A stretch of DNA of 33,798 bases from an uncultured Eubacteriales bacterium (GCA_902790495.1 CADASK010000034.1:1-33798), one strand, 5' to 3'. Shown: positions 14,996 to 22,944, numbered from the stretch's first letter. A program made the numbers and translations. Notes: generated by a model from the sequence alone, not told the origin.

Positions 14996-16525
14996 TCACC
15001 CGAGGACCTTCACCCTGACCCCATGCACCGCGCCGGCCAGGCGCTTCCTGGCCGTCGTCCACGCGCGCCAGAGGTGCACCCGCAGGGTCTCCTGCGGCAC
15101 ATAGACGCTGCAGCCGCCGTCCGCCACGGCGAAATCCGCCCAGCCATCCTCGCCGATCCGCACGCTGGCCTGCCCGCCGACGGCGCAGCGGAAGGTCTGG
15201 CCGGCAAAGTCCTGGCCGACCTCCACGTGGCAGACGCCGCCCCGGGCGTTGGTGCACAGGAACACCAGGCCGCTGCCCGGCACCGCCGAAGTGCCGCCGC
15301 GCACAAAACCGAAGAGGTGGCTGTCCTCCACCGCCGGGGTCTGCTCGCCCCAGGCGCACCAGCGGCGGATGCGCATCAGCTCCGGCAGCTCGCTCACGGC
15401 GCCGATGCCCCGCGACGGAATGCCGAACAGATCGCCCCAGAAGACGCAGGGATAGCCCTCCTTCTGCAGCAGGATGATGCCATAGGCCGCGGCCTTGAAC
15501 CAGCCGTCCACCCAGCTCTCCAGCGACTGGCCGGGCTGGGTGTCGTGGTTGTCCACAAAGGTGACGGCGCACATGGGCGCGCGCTGGGTAAGCGTGGCCT
15601 GCATCAGCTGGCGCATGTCGTAGGCGCCGCCGGAGGCCGAGGCCTCCCGCAGGTGGAAGTGCAGCGGCACGTCGAACAGATCCATGCCGTGATCCACCTG
15701 GTCGAGGTAGCGCAGCAGGGCTTCGACGTCGGGCTGCCAGTACTCGCCCACGGCATAGACCTCGCGGCGGGAGGCGCGGCGCAGGGCCTTGAGCCAGTCC
15801 CTGTAGAAGGCGGCGCTGATGTGCTTCACCGCGTCCAGCCGGAAGCCGTCCACCCGCGTGTGCAGCAGGTACCAGCGGCCCCAGCGGTTCAGTTCGCGCT
15901 TCACCCGCGGGTCGTTCACGTCCACGTCCGCGCCCATCAGGTAGTCGTAGTTGCCGTGCTCGCCGTCCACGTCCGTCGCCCACTGTTTGCCCTCCAGCAG
16001 CCAGAGGCAGCGGCGCGGGTCGAGGCCGTTCCAGTCCACCGCGGTGAAGCAGGAGGCGTTCCACTCAAAGCCTGAGTAGCGCTTGCCGCGCCCCGGAAAG
16101 CCGAAGCGCGTGTAGACCTCCGCCTCCACAGGCTCCTGGCCGATGTCCAGGCGGTTGTCCGGATTCACCGGCACAGCCCGGACGCGCTCGGTGCCGTCCG
16201 CGCCGAGGCGGTGGTTGAGCACCGCGTCCGCCAGCGTCTGGATGCCCGCCGCGCGCAGGGCCTTCACGCAGGCCCGGTATTCCGCCGCCGTGCCGTACTT
16301 GGTGCGGACGCTGCCCTTCTGGTCGAACTCGCCCAGGTCATACAGATCATAAACCCCATAGCCCACGTCGTTTGCGCCGCCGGAGCCCTTGGTCGCCGGG
16401 GGAAGCCACAGGGAGGTGATCCCCATGCGCGCAAACTGCCGGGCTTGTTTTTTTAGTAAGCTCCAGTGCCGTCCATCCGCGGGAAGCTCCCACTGGAAGC
16501 CCTGGAGCATCACACCGTTTCTCAT
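14996..16525 (-). CDS. Cytoplasmic alpha-amylase (GH13, liquefying type)
   Basis: 509 residues. ATG at 16523-16525 with GAGAAAGG upstream, giving the family N-terminus MRNGVMLQGFQWELPADGRHW. It hydrolyses internal alpha-1,4 bonds of starch or maltodextrin. Motifs: ADAVLNH (99-105), GFRLDAVKH with nucleophile Asp231, VGEYW with acid/base Glu261, and VDNHDTQPGQ with Asp328. LPPATKGSGGANDVGYGVYDLYDLGEFDQKG is the diagnostic block of GH13_5 enzymes such as bacillus AmyS and E. coli AmyA (residues 41-71). It has no signal peptide, unlike secreted bacillus enzymes, so it acts on internal glucans with the nearby phosphorylase and neopullulanase-like enzyme. The C-terminal ~100 residues form a beta domain. 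It has its own promoter on the minus strand. Confidence 0.94.
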   Translation of the reverse strand: MRNGVMLQGFQWELPADGRHWSLLKKQARQFARMGITSLWLPPATKGSGGANDVGYGVYDLYDLGEFDQKGSVRTKYGTAAEYRACVKALRAAGIQTLADAVLNHRLGADGTERVRAVPVNPDNRLDIGQEPVEAEVYTRFGFPGRGKRYSGFEWNASCFTAVDWNGLDPRRCLWLLEGKQWATDVDGEHGNYDYLMGADVDVNDPRVKRELNRWGRWYLLHTRVDGFRLDAVKHISAAFYRDWLKALRRASRREVYAVGEYWQPDVEALLRYLDQVDHGMDLFDVPLHFHLREASASGGAYDMRQLMQATLTQRAPMCAVTFVDNHDTQPGQSLESWVDGWFKAAAYGIILLQKEGYPCVFWGDLFGIPSRGIGAVSELPELMRIRRWCAWGEQTPAVEDSHLFGFVRGGTSAVPGSGLVFLCTNARGGVCHVEVGQDFAGQTFRCAVGGQASVRIGEDGWADFAVADGGCSVYVPQETLRVHLWRAWTTARKRLAGAVHGVRVKVLG

Positions 16526-16589
16526 GATCGCCTTTCTCCGGAACGCGCCGGGCGTTCCGGCCCCACCGGGTTTCCCCGATGTTCGGCGC

Positions 16590-16619
16590 AGTATAGCACA
16601 CAAGCGGCGAATATGGCAA
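16590..16619 (-). promoter_or_regulatory. Alpha-amylase promoter
   Basis: Minus strand TTGCCA (16614-16619), 18-bp spacer, TATACT (16590-16595), about 65 bases before the start codon. Confidence 0.7.
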
Positions 16620-16695
16620 GCATTTCACCCATTCTTCAGGCAAATGTGTGCCATCTGGCCATCCTCCGCCCGGAACGGCGGGCCCGCGGGCACAG

Positions 16696-16719
16696 AAAAA
16701 CCCGGGCATGGCGCCCGGG
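16696..16719 (-). terminator. Terminator of the metallo-beta-lactamase-fold gene
   Basis: CCCGGGC (16701-16707), loop ATGGC, GCCCGGG (16713-16719). The A5 tract at 16696-16700 reads as U5 on the minus strand. It lies 20 bases after the stop at 16740. Confidence 0.85.
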
Positions 16720-16739
16720 CTTCGGCGGGAAACACGCGC

Positions 16740-17633
16740 TCACCACAGCGCGCCCTTGGTCTGGTGGATGTACCAGTCGGTGCCGTCGGTCACCATGGTG
16801 ATCGGCCCGATGGTGGTGTGGTTGAAGGGGATCTTCCGCCGCTTCAGCTGCTTGTTGGTGTCCGGGGTCTTGTCCTTCTTGTTGGTGATGTAGACGTAGT
16901 CCGGATCGATCTTCTCCAGCAGCTCGTTGAGCATGAAGTTGTAGGCGTGGTGCGGGTACTTCAGGATGTCCGCCTTGAGCAGGGCGGCGTCCGTGTTTTT
17001 GTAGTAATACTCCTGGGCGATGCGGGTAGCGTCGGCCATCATCAGCACGGAGCGCTCGCCGAAGGTGATCTTCAGCTGGCAGCTGCGGGCGTTGGCGTCC
17101 TTCGCCTGGGGATACCAGAAGAACTCCAGCTTCGCGCCGCCGAAGTCCCGGGTCTCGCCGTTCTCCAGCTGCACATAGGGCACGCCGGCCATGCCCAGGT
17201 AGTGCACGGTATCCTGCTGCCAGTTGTCCTCGCCGGAGTAGTTTTTCGAGAAGCAGGAGATGAACTCATCCGCCGTCAGCCAGCCGTAGCGCAGCATATA
17301 GGCCACCGCGCCGATGTGGTCTTCGTGGGGATGGGTGTTGAACAGCACGTCCACGTGGCCGGGATGGCCCAGGCGGGTCAGCTCGTCCCGCAGGTCGTAG
17401 CAGCGCCCGCAGAAGCCGCCGTCGATCAGCATGGACTTGCCGCCGACCTCCAGCAGGGCCGCGTCGTTGTAGGGGATCGGGATGGCCGTCAGCTTCAGCA
17501 CGTCCTTCTCCGCCCAGGACGCGGGCGGATCCTGGCCCACATAGGTGGTCGCAAGGGCGCTGACGGCCATACACAGCATCACAGCCAGCAGGCCCGCCAC
17601 CACCGCCAGCCTGGCAATTCTTTTCAGTTTCAT
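16740..17633 (-). CDS. Exported metallo-beta-lactamase-fold hydrolase (ComEC-like domain)
   Basis: 297 residues from ATG at 17631-17633, with GGAGG 10 bases upstream. It has a signal peptide (MKLKRIARLA, hydrophobic core, SALA cleavage near residue 28). The metal-binding motif THPHEDHIG gives His101, His103, Asp105 and His106, preceded by MLIDGGF (the usual strand-Asp). MMADAT and KYPHHAYN supply the later metal ligands. The order resembles the stand-alone ComEC/Rec2-type beta-lactamase domains that Clostridia export, for which nuclease or phosphodiesterase roles have been proposed. The substrate is unknown. An earlier in-frame start would add 18 residues before the signal peptide and lacks support. 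It is followed by a strong terminator and preceded by the HEPN/MNT pair on the same strand. Confidence 0.85.
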   Translation of the reverse strand: MKLKRIARLAVVAGLLAVMLCMAVSALATTYVGQDPPASWAEKDVLKLTAIPIPYNDAALLEVGGKSMLIDGGFCGRCYDLRDELTRLGHPGHVDVLFNTHPHEDHIGAVAYMLRYGWLTADEFISCFSKNYSGEDNWQQDTVHYLGMAGVPYVQLENGETRDFGGAKLEFFWYPQAKDANARSCQLKITFGERSVLMMADATRIAQEYYYKNTDAALLKADILKYPHHAYNFMLNELLEKIDPDYVYITNKKDKTPDTNKQLKRRKIPFNHTTIGPITMVTDGTDWYIHQTKGALW

Positions 17634-17709
17634 CTCCGGAATGCCTCCATCAAATTGGGATATGGGTTTCCCGTCAGCCTGCCCCAAGCAGCCTGTGCAA
17701 GGAGGGGAA

Positions 17710-18120
17710 TCAGGTCACAGATGCCAGCTGCTGCTGAACATAAGCCTCCACATCGCCGAGAAAGTGTTCCGCCCCGTCCACCAGCCGACAGGTATCCTCC
17801 ACCGAGCAGATATAGAAATCCTCATAATCGCTTCGATTGCGTATGAGCGAAGCATTCGCAATCAGCGAGCCATAGGTTCGGGGAAGGATGTCCGTTTTCA
17901 GATACAGCATCGAAAAGCGGGCGATGACGGCGGAGTGCTTCTTATAGTCCTCCTGCCGCAGGGCAAGCACCGCGCGCATCGCGTGAAAGACGCAGTAATA
18001 GGCGCGGTTGTTTGCGGATGCGTAATCGCACTCCCGAAGATCCCGCTTGGCCGCAGTCAGCATCTCCTTCGCCTTGGCCAGGCGGTACAGGGACAGATCC
18101 CGCACGCCTTCCTCAATCAC
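17710..18120 (-). CDS. HEPN-domain protein, putative partner of the MNT protein
   Basis: 136 residues starting at GTG (18118-18120), with GGAGTGAGG just upstream. The start overlaps the MNT stop by 8 bases (GTGATTGA). The sequence is all-helical. NNRAYYCVFHAMRAVLAL, DYKKHSAVIARF and SLIRNRSDYEDFY are the conserved blocks of the HEPN (UPF0332/PF05168-like) family. Some HEPN proteins are RNases that use an Rx4-6H motif and are toxins neutralised by an MNT partner. Here the corresponding site is R94-N-R-S-D-Y-E-D with no histidine, so RNase activity by that mechanism is doubtful. The pair could be a toxin-antitoxin module or a non-toxic nucleotide-binding complex. Confidence 0.8.
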   Translation of the reverse strand: MIEEGVRDLSLYRLAKAKEMLTAAKRDLRECDYASANNRAYYCVFHAMRAVLALRQEDYKKHSAVIARFSMLYLKTDILPRTYGSLIANASLIRNRSDYEDFYICSVEDTCRLVDGAEHFLGDVEAYVQQQLASVT

Positions 18121-18454
18121 GAAGCCTCACTCCTTCCCGCTGTACGTTTTGGAAGAAGGGCAGCGTGCGCGCGTGCGCCCGGAAATAATCGCGGTTTTCC
18201 ACCACGGGCGAGAGAACAACGCCATATTCGAGCAGCAGATCCGCCGCCGCGCTGCCGACCTGCCAGCTGCGCTGGGCGATGACGCTACGGGGCGCGTCCA
18301 CAAGATACATGATATCCACGTCCGAGCCGTCCTCCGCCTCGTTGCGGGCATAGGAACCGTACAGGACGACATCGGAAATGCCTTCCGGGAATAACTGCGC
18401 CATGCGGGCGCTCATCTCAGCCACCATGGGCTTGACTTGATCCAGCGTATACAC
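18113..18454 (-). CDS. MNT-type nucleotidyltransferase, putative antitoxin
   Basis: 113 residues if it starts at GTG 18452-18454 (VYTLDQVKPMV). GTG at 18463 or ATG at 18427 are alternatives. A TATACT -10-like box at 18508-18513 argues against a start further upstream, though its -35 is poor. Motif: YGSYARNEAEDGSDVDIMY contains GSx10DxD (Gly33-Ser34, Asp45, Asp47), the metal-binding signature of polymerase-beta-fold nucleotidyltransferases. In MntA/HepT-type systems the MNT protein AMPylates the HEPN partner to silence it. The catalytic residues needed for that appear intact here. It is overlapping and co-translated with the HEPN gene. Confidence 0.78.
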   Translation of the reverse strand: MYTLDQVKPMVAEMSARMAQLFPEGISDVVLYGSYARNEAEDGSDVDIMYLVDAPRSVIAQRSWQVGSAAADLLLEYGVVLSPVVENRDYFRAHARTLPFFQNVQREGVRLRD

Positions 18455-18563
18455 AGGCTTCACCTTGCCTTCCGCCGCAGCGTGTCGTTGTGTCCCGCTA
18501 TACAAACAGTATACCACATTTGCACGGTCTTTGGGATGACACACATGCAAAAATAACAGGCTG

Positions 18564-18593
18564 AAAACCATCGGGCGCTTCCCTGTCCGATGG
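18564..18593 (-). terminator. Terminator of thiamine pyrophosphokinase gene
   Basis: CCATCGG (18568-18574) pairs with CCGATGG (18587-18593), with a 12-base loop. On the minus strand TTTT follows the stem (18564-18567). It is 32 bases after the stop codon. Confidence 0.6.
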
Positions 18594-18624
18594 GCACGGC
18601 CGGCAGCAAAGCCCGCCCATCCCC

Positions 18625-19272
18625 CTACCCCAGCACCCGCACCAGCAGCAGCCGGCCTTCCCGCAGGGAGATCTCCGCGGTGTGGCCCGGCAGCGGCTCG
18701 TTGCTCACGCCGAGGGCGCTCTCCGGGGCGAGGGATGCGTCCCGCAGCGGAAACTTCGCGCCGGTGACCGTGATGCCCCGCGCGACGCCGTCCACGCTCA
18801 GCAGGGAGAAGTAGGGATAGCGATCCGATACCCTAGCAGCGTGGCGCGGGGAGACGATCTCCAGTTCCGTCAGGCCGTCGGCCATCAGGGCCGATGCTCC
18901 GGCGCTGTCCAGCTGCTGCAGCAGAGCCAGGTTGCCGAGGGTGTGGTCGATCCGACCGCCCACGCAGCCCAGCAGCAGAAAGTCGCGGAAGCCGCGCCGC
19001 AGGGCCTCCTTCGCGGCGAAGACCGTGTCGGTGTCATCCTTCACGTGGGGCAGGACGATGGTCTCCACGTCCATGTGCGGGTTTTCGTGGGAGTCGAAGT
19101 CCCCGACGATCAGATCGGGCCGGCGGCCGAGGGCCTCCATGTGCCGCAGTCCGCCGTCGCAGTAGACGGCGAAGTCGTCCGGCCGCAACAGGGCGCGCGC
19201 ACGGGCCGCGTCCCCGAGATCCGCCGCGCCCACGATCAGGCAGCGGGGCAGAGCAGTGTCCGTTTTCAGCAT
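18625..19272 (-). CDS. Thiamine pyrophosphokinase
   Basis: 215 residues from ATG at 19270-19272. A further in-frame ATG (19299) lies only about 10 bases past the expected transcription start, leaving no room for a ribosome site, so the inner start is preferred. The enzyme transfers pyrophosphate from ATP to thiamine to give TPP. Motifs: VYCDGGL (37-42), LIVGDFDSHE (54-63), HVKDDTDT (76-83) and CVGGRIDHTLGN (103-114), all typical of TPK catalytic and thiamine-binding segments. Length is normal. In many Firmicutes this gene follows rsgA-rpe; here it stands alone with its own promoter and terminator, and no TPP riboswitch is visible. Confidence 0.92.
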   Translation of the reverse strand: MLKTDTALPRCLIVGAADLGDAARARALLRPDDFAVYCDGGLRHMEALGRRPDLIVGDFDSHENPHMDVETIVLPHVKDDTDTVFAAKEALRRGFRDFLLLGCVGGRIDHTLGNLALLQQLDSAGASALMADGLTELEIVSPRHAARVSDRYPYFSLLSVDGVARGITVTGAKFPLRDASLAPESALGVSNEPLPGHTAEISLREGRLLLVRVLG

Positions 19273-19316
19273 GTCGATGGTCTCACCCAACCTTTGCATT
19301 CTGGTTTTCCGCCCTG

Positions 19317-19345
19317 ATGGTATCACCGCCCGCGCCCCGTGTCAA
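19317..19345 (-). promoter_or_regulatory. Promoter of thiamine pyrophosphokinase gene
   Basis: Minus strand TTGACA (19340-19345), 17-bp spacer, TACCAT (19317-19322), with TG one base upstream of the -10. Confidence 0.7.
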
Positions 19346-19390
19346 CACACGCGTTTCGCTCACTCCCGCACGGCTTCACCGCCCGCTGTT

Positions 19391-19435
19391 TTTTGCGGCA
19401 GGGGACTTTTCACCCGCCGCAAAATATGGTAAAAT
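19391..19435 (+). promoter_or_regulatory. Inverted repeat overlapping a likely promoter of the DUF4097 gene
   Basis: TTTTGCGGC (19391-19399) and GCCGCAAAA (19416-19424) form a perfect 9-base inverted repeat with a 16-base centre. It spans a weak -35, TTTTCA (19407-19412), and abuts the -10, TAAAAT (19430-19435, spacer 17). This position suits a repressor site. No T-tract follows, so a terminator is unlikely. Confidence 0.5.
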
Positions 19436-19455
19436 GCCCGTTGGAGGTGCAGGTC

Positions 19456-20205
19456 ATGAATCGCAATGAAACCTTCAACGCCATGGACATCCACACCCTG
19501 GCGGCGCGTACGGTTTGGGCGACCCTCGAGGTCGTGGTGGACGATGTGGACAACCTGCAGGTCCTCGTCGCGGGTGACGACGACCATGTGGAGGATCTCA
19601 AGGCGGCCGTGGAGGACGGCAAGCTGGTAGTGGAGCAGCCGGCCCGCAGCTTCACCCCGAAGCTGACCACCGTGCGGTGGATGCAGGTGACCATCCGCGT
19701 GCCGAAGGACTGGAAGGGCGCCGTGGAGGCCGAGACGGTCAGCGGCCCGCTGAAGGCCCGGGGCCTGGACGGCAGCGATCTGGCGCTGGAGACCATCTCC
19801 GGCGACATCCGCGCCACCAGCCTGCGCGGCATCTCCGTCAAGATGAGCACGGTCACCGGGCAGATCAGCGCCAGCGGCGTGCGCACAGCAAAGCTGAACC
19901 TGCGCACCATCTCCGGAGGTGTGCGCCTGGAGGCCTCGCAGGCCAAGGAGGTGCGCCTCAACAGCGTCAGCGGCGCCATCCACCTGGAGCTGACCGAACC
20001 CTTTGAGCGGATCGAGGGCAACGCTGTCTCCGGCGACGTCCGCATCAGCGTGCCGATGAGGAAGGCCCACGTCGGCTTCCGCTCGGTCACAGGCCCTCTG
20101 CGCACCAGCGGCGTGTCCATCGTGGACGAAGCCCCGCCGGTGAGCATCACCTCCGTCAGCGGCGGTCTCTACCTGAGCACCAGCCTGGAGGAACCGGCCG
20201 ACTAA
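19456..20205 (+). CDS. DUF4097-family beta-helical protein
   Basis: 249 residues. GGAGG at 19443-19447 sits 8 bases before ATG 19456. Residues ~25-240 are a series of short beta rungs with the repeating pattern (V/T)SG(x)(I/V): VSGPLKARGL, TISGDIRATSL, VTGQISASGV, TISGGVRLEAS, VSGAIHLELT, VSGDVRISVP, VTGPLRTSGV, VSGGLYLSTS. This is the DUF4097/adhesin-like solenoid often found beside PspC or two-component genes in Firmicutes. There is no signal peptide or membrane segment, so it appears cytoplasmic. Its function is not established. It stands alone, under the promoter with the inverted repeat. Confidence 0.85.
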   Translation: MNRNETFNAMDIHTLAARTVWATLEVVVDDVDNLQVLVAGDDDHVEDLKAAVEDGKLVVEQPARSFTPKLTTVRWMQVTIRVPKDWKGAVEAETVSGPLKARGLDGSDLALETISGDIRATSLRGISVKMSTVTGQISASGVRTAKLNLRTISGGVRLEASQAKEVRLNSVSGAIHLELTEPFERIEGNAVSGDVRISVPMRKAHVGFRSVTGPLRTSGVSIVDEAPPVSITSVSGGLYLSTSLEEPAD

Positions 20206-20235
20206 AATCTCTTCTGCTGCCCAAAGATCTGTTAG

Positions 20236-20355
20236 GGCGAGCGGCGAAGGGTTCCAAGGGGCTCGGAGCGCCCGGAAAACTCCATGTTATGGAGTTTTCA
20301 GCGGAGAGCGGGCGGCAGCCCCGGACCGATCGCAAAGCCCCTTGCCCGCGCCCCT
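20236..20355 (-). repeat. Palindromic repeat family A with module C
   Basis: The family A flank (GCGAAGGGTT) and the conserved loop (CGATCGCAAAG) surround module C, a perfect 11-base inverted repeat: GAAAACTCCAT (20275-20285), GTT, ATGGAGTTTTC (20289-20299). Compared with the copies at 22839 and 28177, one stem base pair has changed on both arms (G-C to T-A). Confidence 0.85.
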
Positions 20356-20425
20356 CTGTATAAGAACACGATAGATGCTATTATCCATCATACAACCCCT
20401 ATCGGGGAGAAAGCGAGAGTTCCCT

Positions 20426-20779
20426 ATGGCAAGACAGAATTTCGGCGGTTTCGGCGGCGGCGCCAACATGCAGCAGCTCATGCGCCAGGCCCAAAAAATG
20501 CAGCAGCAGATGGCAGAGGCCCAGGAAAAGCTGGACGCGATGGAGTACGAAGCCAGCGCGGGCGGCGGCAAGGTGACCGCCAAGGTCAACGGCAAGCGTG
20601 AGCTGGTCGAGCTGCACATCGACCCCGAGGTCGTGGATCCCGACGACGTGGAAATGCTGGAGGATCTGGTGAAGGCCGCCGTGGGCGAAGCGCTGCGTAC
20701 CGGCGAAACCGCCCGCGAGGAAGCCATGACAAAGATGGCCCCCGGCCTGGGCTCCATGGGCATGGGCGGTCTGTTCTGA
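20426..20779 (+). CDS. ybaB: YbaB/EbfC-family nucleoid-associated protein
   Basis: 117 residues starting [18 protein letters not shown]. The ATG at 20426 gives the family N-terminus, although the ribosome site is poor (GAGAG, 5 bases away). The Gly-rich start is followed by a long glutamine/methionine-rich helix ([18 protein letters not shown], 19-36). The conserved core is [20 protein letters not shown] and [20 protein letters not shown]. YbaB proteins form dimers that bind DNA and are encoded upstream of recR. The stop is one base before the recR start, so they are co-translated. The dnaX gene that usually precedes this pair is absent; a family A repeat is there instead. Confidence 0.94.
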   Translation: MARQNFGGFGGGANMQQLMRQAQKMQQQMAEAQEKLDAMEYEASAGGGKVTAKVNGKRELVELHIDPEVVDPDDVEMLEDLVKAAVGEALRTGETAREEAMTKMAPGLGSMGMGGLF

Positions 20780-20780
20780 T

Positions 20781-21377
20781 ATGGCGCAGATAGAACCCAT
20801 CGCCCGCATGGTCACGGAGCTGTCGCGCCTGCCGGGCATCGGCCAGAAGACCGCCCAGCGCCTGGCCTATCATATCGTGAGCATGCCGCTGGAGGACGTG
20901 CGCAACCTGGCCACCGCCCTGTGGCAGGGGCGCAAGGCCATCCGCTACTGCTCCTGCTGCGGCAACTACGCGGTGGACGAGCTGTGCGAGGTCTGCGCGA
21001 ACCCCCAGCGCCACACGGGCGAGATCTGCGTGGTGCGCGACCCGCGCGACGTGGCCGCCATGGAGCGCATGCACGATTACCGCGGGCTGTACCACGTGCT
21101 GCACGGCACCCTCTCCCCCATGGACGGCGTCGGCCCGGATGACATCCGCATCCGGGAGCTGATGGAGCGCCTGCGCGCCGGGGACGTGCACGAGGTGATC
21201 CTCGCCACCAACCCGGACATCGAGGGCGAGGCGACGGCGACCTACATCGCCCGGCTGATCAAGCCCCTGGGCATCCGCGTCACCCGCATCGCCCACGGCA
21301 TCCCCGTCGGCGCCGACCTGGAATACGCCGACGACGTGACCCTCTCCAAGGCCATGGAGGGCAGGCGGGAAATGTAA
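20781..21377 (+). CDS. recR: Recombination mediator RecR
   Basis: 198 residues, the normal length. It starts one base after the ybaB stop. With RecF and RecO it loads RecA at gapped DNA. In order: helix-hairpin-helix [18 protein letters not shown] (14-31), C4 zinc finger with Cys57, Cys60, Cys69 and Cys72, then a Toprim domain ([32 protein letters not shown] with the acidic residues), and the C-terminal Walker-B-like [16 protein letters not shown]. All expected residues are present. A hairpin terminator follows. Confidence 0.96.
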   Translation: MAQIEPIARMVTELSRLPGIGQKTAQRLAYHIVSMPLEDVRNLATALWQGRKAIRYCSCCGNYAVDELCEVCANPQRHTGEICVVRDPRDVAAMERMHDYRGLYHVLHGTLSPMDGVGPDDIRIRELMERLRAGDVHEVILATNPDIEGEATATYIARLIKPLGIRVTRIAHGIPVGADLEYADDVTLSKAMEGRREM

Positions 21378-21398
21378 TCCCTGCATTCGCACATCCCC

Positions 21399-21424
21399 GG
21401 CGGGGAACCTCCCCGCCATTTCTT
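21399..21424 (+). terminator. ybaB-recR terminator
   Basis: GGCGGGGA (21399-21406), loop ACC, TCCCCGCC (21410-21417), then ATTTCTTT. Confidence 0.7.
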
Positions 21425-21447
21425 TATATGAGGAAGGAAGCACCCCT

Positions 21448-22419
21448 ATGCGCACCATCGAAGAAATCCTTTCCTCCGGCGACTACATCTCCGGCGAAGC
21501 CATCAGCCGGGAGCTGGGCATCACCCGCGCCGCGGTGTGGAAGCGCATCGAAGCCCTGCGCGCCGACGGCTGGGAGATCGAGAGCGCCGGAAAGCGGGGC
21601 TATCGCCTCATCGCGGGGGACGGCCTGCACAGCGCCCTCTGGCAGGGCGGGCTGCGCACCCAGACCCTCGGCCGGGGCGAGGTGCGCTGCCTGCAGTCCG
21701 TGGATTCCACCAACAGCGAGGTCAAGCGCATGGCGGCCCAAGGCGCTCCCTCCGGCAGCCTGTGCGTGTGCGAGGAGCAGACCGCGGGCCGCGGCCGCCT
21801 GGGCCGCACCTGGGTCTCACCGCCCGGCGTGGGCCTGTGGCAGAGCCTGCTGCTCCGGCCGCAGCTCTCCCCCGAGCAGGCCCCGCTGATCACCCTGGCG
21901 GCGGCCATGGCCATGGCCCAGGCCGTGCGGGAAACCTCCGGCGCGGACGCGGGCATCAAGTGGCCCAACGACCTGGTCTGCGGCGGCAAAAAGATCTGCG
22001 GCATTCTGCTGGAGATGAGCGCCGACCCGGACACCATTGAGTACGTGGTGGTGGGCATCGGGCTGAACGTGCGCCGAGGCTCCATCCCGCCGGGCCTGGA
22101 GGCCCAGGCCGCCTGCGTGGAGGACATCGGGCAGCGTCTGCCGAAGCGGCGGGAGATCCTCTGCGCCTACCTGGAGGCCATGGAGCGGCTGATGCAGCGC
22201 CTGGAGGCTGGCGGCTGGCCCGCCATCGCGGAGGACTACCGGGCCATGAGCCTGACCCTCGGCCAGGCGGTGCAGGTCATCGGCGCCCAGAGCTTCACCG
22301 GCACAGCGGAGGACATCGACGGCCGCGGCGCGCTGGTGGTGCGGGACAGCGCGACGGGCGAGAGGCGCACCGTCTATTCCGGGGACGTGTCCGTGCGCGG
22401 ACTGATGGGGTACGTATGA
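21448..22419 (+). CDS. birA: Bifunctional biotin-protein ligase / biotin repressor
   Basis: 323 residues. AGGAAGG lies upstream of ATG 21448. Residues 1-60 are a winged helix (ISGEAISRELGITRAAVWKRI), so this is the regulator-type BirA. The ligase domain has STNSEVK, QTAGRGRLGRTW (111-122; the GRGRxGR adenylate loop), KWPNDLVCGGKKICGILLE (catalytic Lys in the family pattern), then VVVGIGLNV and the C-terminal SH3-like VQVIGAQSFTGTAEDIDGRGALVV. It activates biotin to biotinyl-AMP, transfers it to carboxylase carrier proteins, and represses biotin genes when carriers are saturated. The acpS start overlaps its stop (ATGA). Confidence 0.95.
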   Translation: MRTIEEILSSGDYISGEAISRELGITRAAVWKRIEALRADGWEIESAGKRGYRLIAGDGLHSALWQGGLRTQTLGRGEVRCLQSVDSTNSEVKRMAAQGAPSGSLCVCEEQTAGRGRLGRTWVSPPGVGLWQSLLLRPQLSPEQAPLITLAAAMAMAQAVRETSGADAGIKWPNDLVCGGKKICGILLEMSADPDTIEYVVVGIGLNVRRGSIPPGLEAQAACVEDIGQRLPKRREILCAYLEAMERLMQRLEAGGWPAIAEDYRAMSLTLGQAVQVIGAQSFTGTAEDIDGRGALVVRDSATGERRTVYSGDVSVRGLMGYV

Positions 22420-22787
22420 GCGGCATCCTGGGCATCGGCGTCGATCTGTGCGGGATCGAACGCATGAGTAAGCTGGCGGATGATCCGCGCTTCCTCGATC
22501 GTTATTTCACCGAGGGCGAGCGCGCCTACGTCTGCTCCAAGGGCCAGGGCGCGGCCCAGACCCTGGCGGGGCTGTTCGCCGCCAAGGAGGCCGTCTGCAA
22601 GGCGCTGGGCACCGGCATCGCCTTCTCCCTGCGGGACATCGAGGTATTCCACACGGAGCTGGGCCAGCCGCAGATCCGCCTGACCGGCGCGGCCCTGGCA
22701 AAAGCCGCCGGCGGCGAAATGCACCTCAGCATCACCCACGAGCTGGACACCGCCGCAGCCTTTGTCGTCTGGTCAACATCAAACTAA
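22416..22787 (+). CDS. acpS: Holo-[acyl-carrier-protein] synthase
   Basis: 123 residues, the normal length. The ATG overlaps the birA stop by 4 bases. It transfers 4'-phosphopantetheine from CoA to acyl carrier protein. GIGVDLCGIER carries Mg-binding Asp10, and FAAKEAVCKALGTGI carries Glu58 with Lys57, the AcpS hallmark. LSITHELDTAAAFVV is the conserved C-terminal SxSHxxxxAxA segment, here with Thr in place of the usual Ser. Pairing with birA puts two cofactor-attachment enzymes for fatty-acid synthesis in one operon. Confidence 0.95.
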   Translation: MSGILGIGVDLCGIERMSKLADDPRFLDRYFTEGERAYVCSKGQGAAQTLAGLFAAKEAVCKALGTGIAFSLRDIEVFHTELGQPQIRLTGAALAKAAGGEMHLSITHELDTAAAFVVWSTSN

Positions 22788-22799
22788 ATGCATCTCACA

Positions 22800-22944
22800 G
22801 GCGAAGGGCGAAGGGTTGGAGGGGGCTCGGAGCGCCCGGAAAACGCCATGTTATGGCGTTTTCAGCGGAGAGCGGGCGGCAGCCCCGGACCGATCGCAAA
22901 GCCAGCCCCTGACCCGCGCCCGCAGGCGCGGAACCCTGTTTGCA
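22800..22944 (-). repeat. Palindromic repeat family A with module C
   Basis: Flank GCGAAGGGTT, then module C GAAAACGCCAT (22839-22849), GTT, ATGGCGTTTTC (22853-22863), GGACCGATCGCAAAG and hairpin X (CCGCGCC-CGCA-GGCGCGG). It occupies nearly all the space between acpS and the methyltransferase gene and lies just upstream of the latter's ribosome site. Confidence 0.85.
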
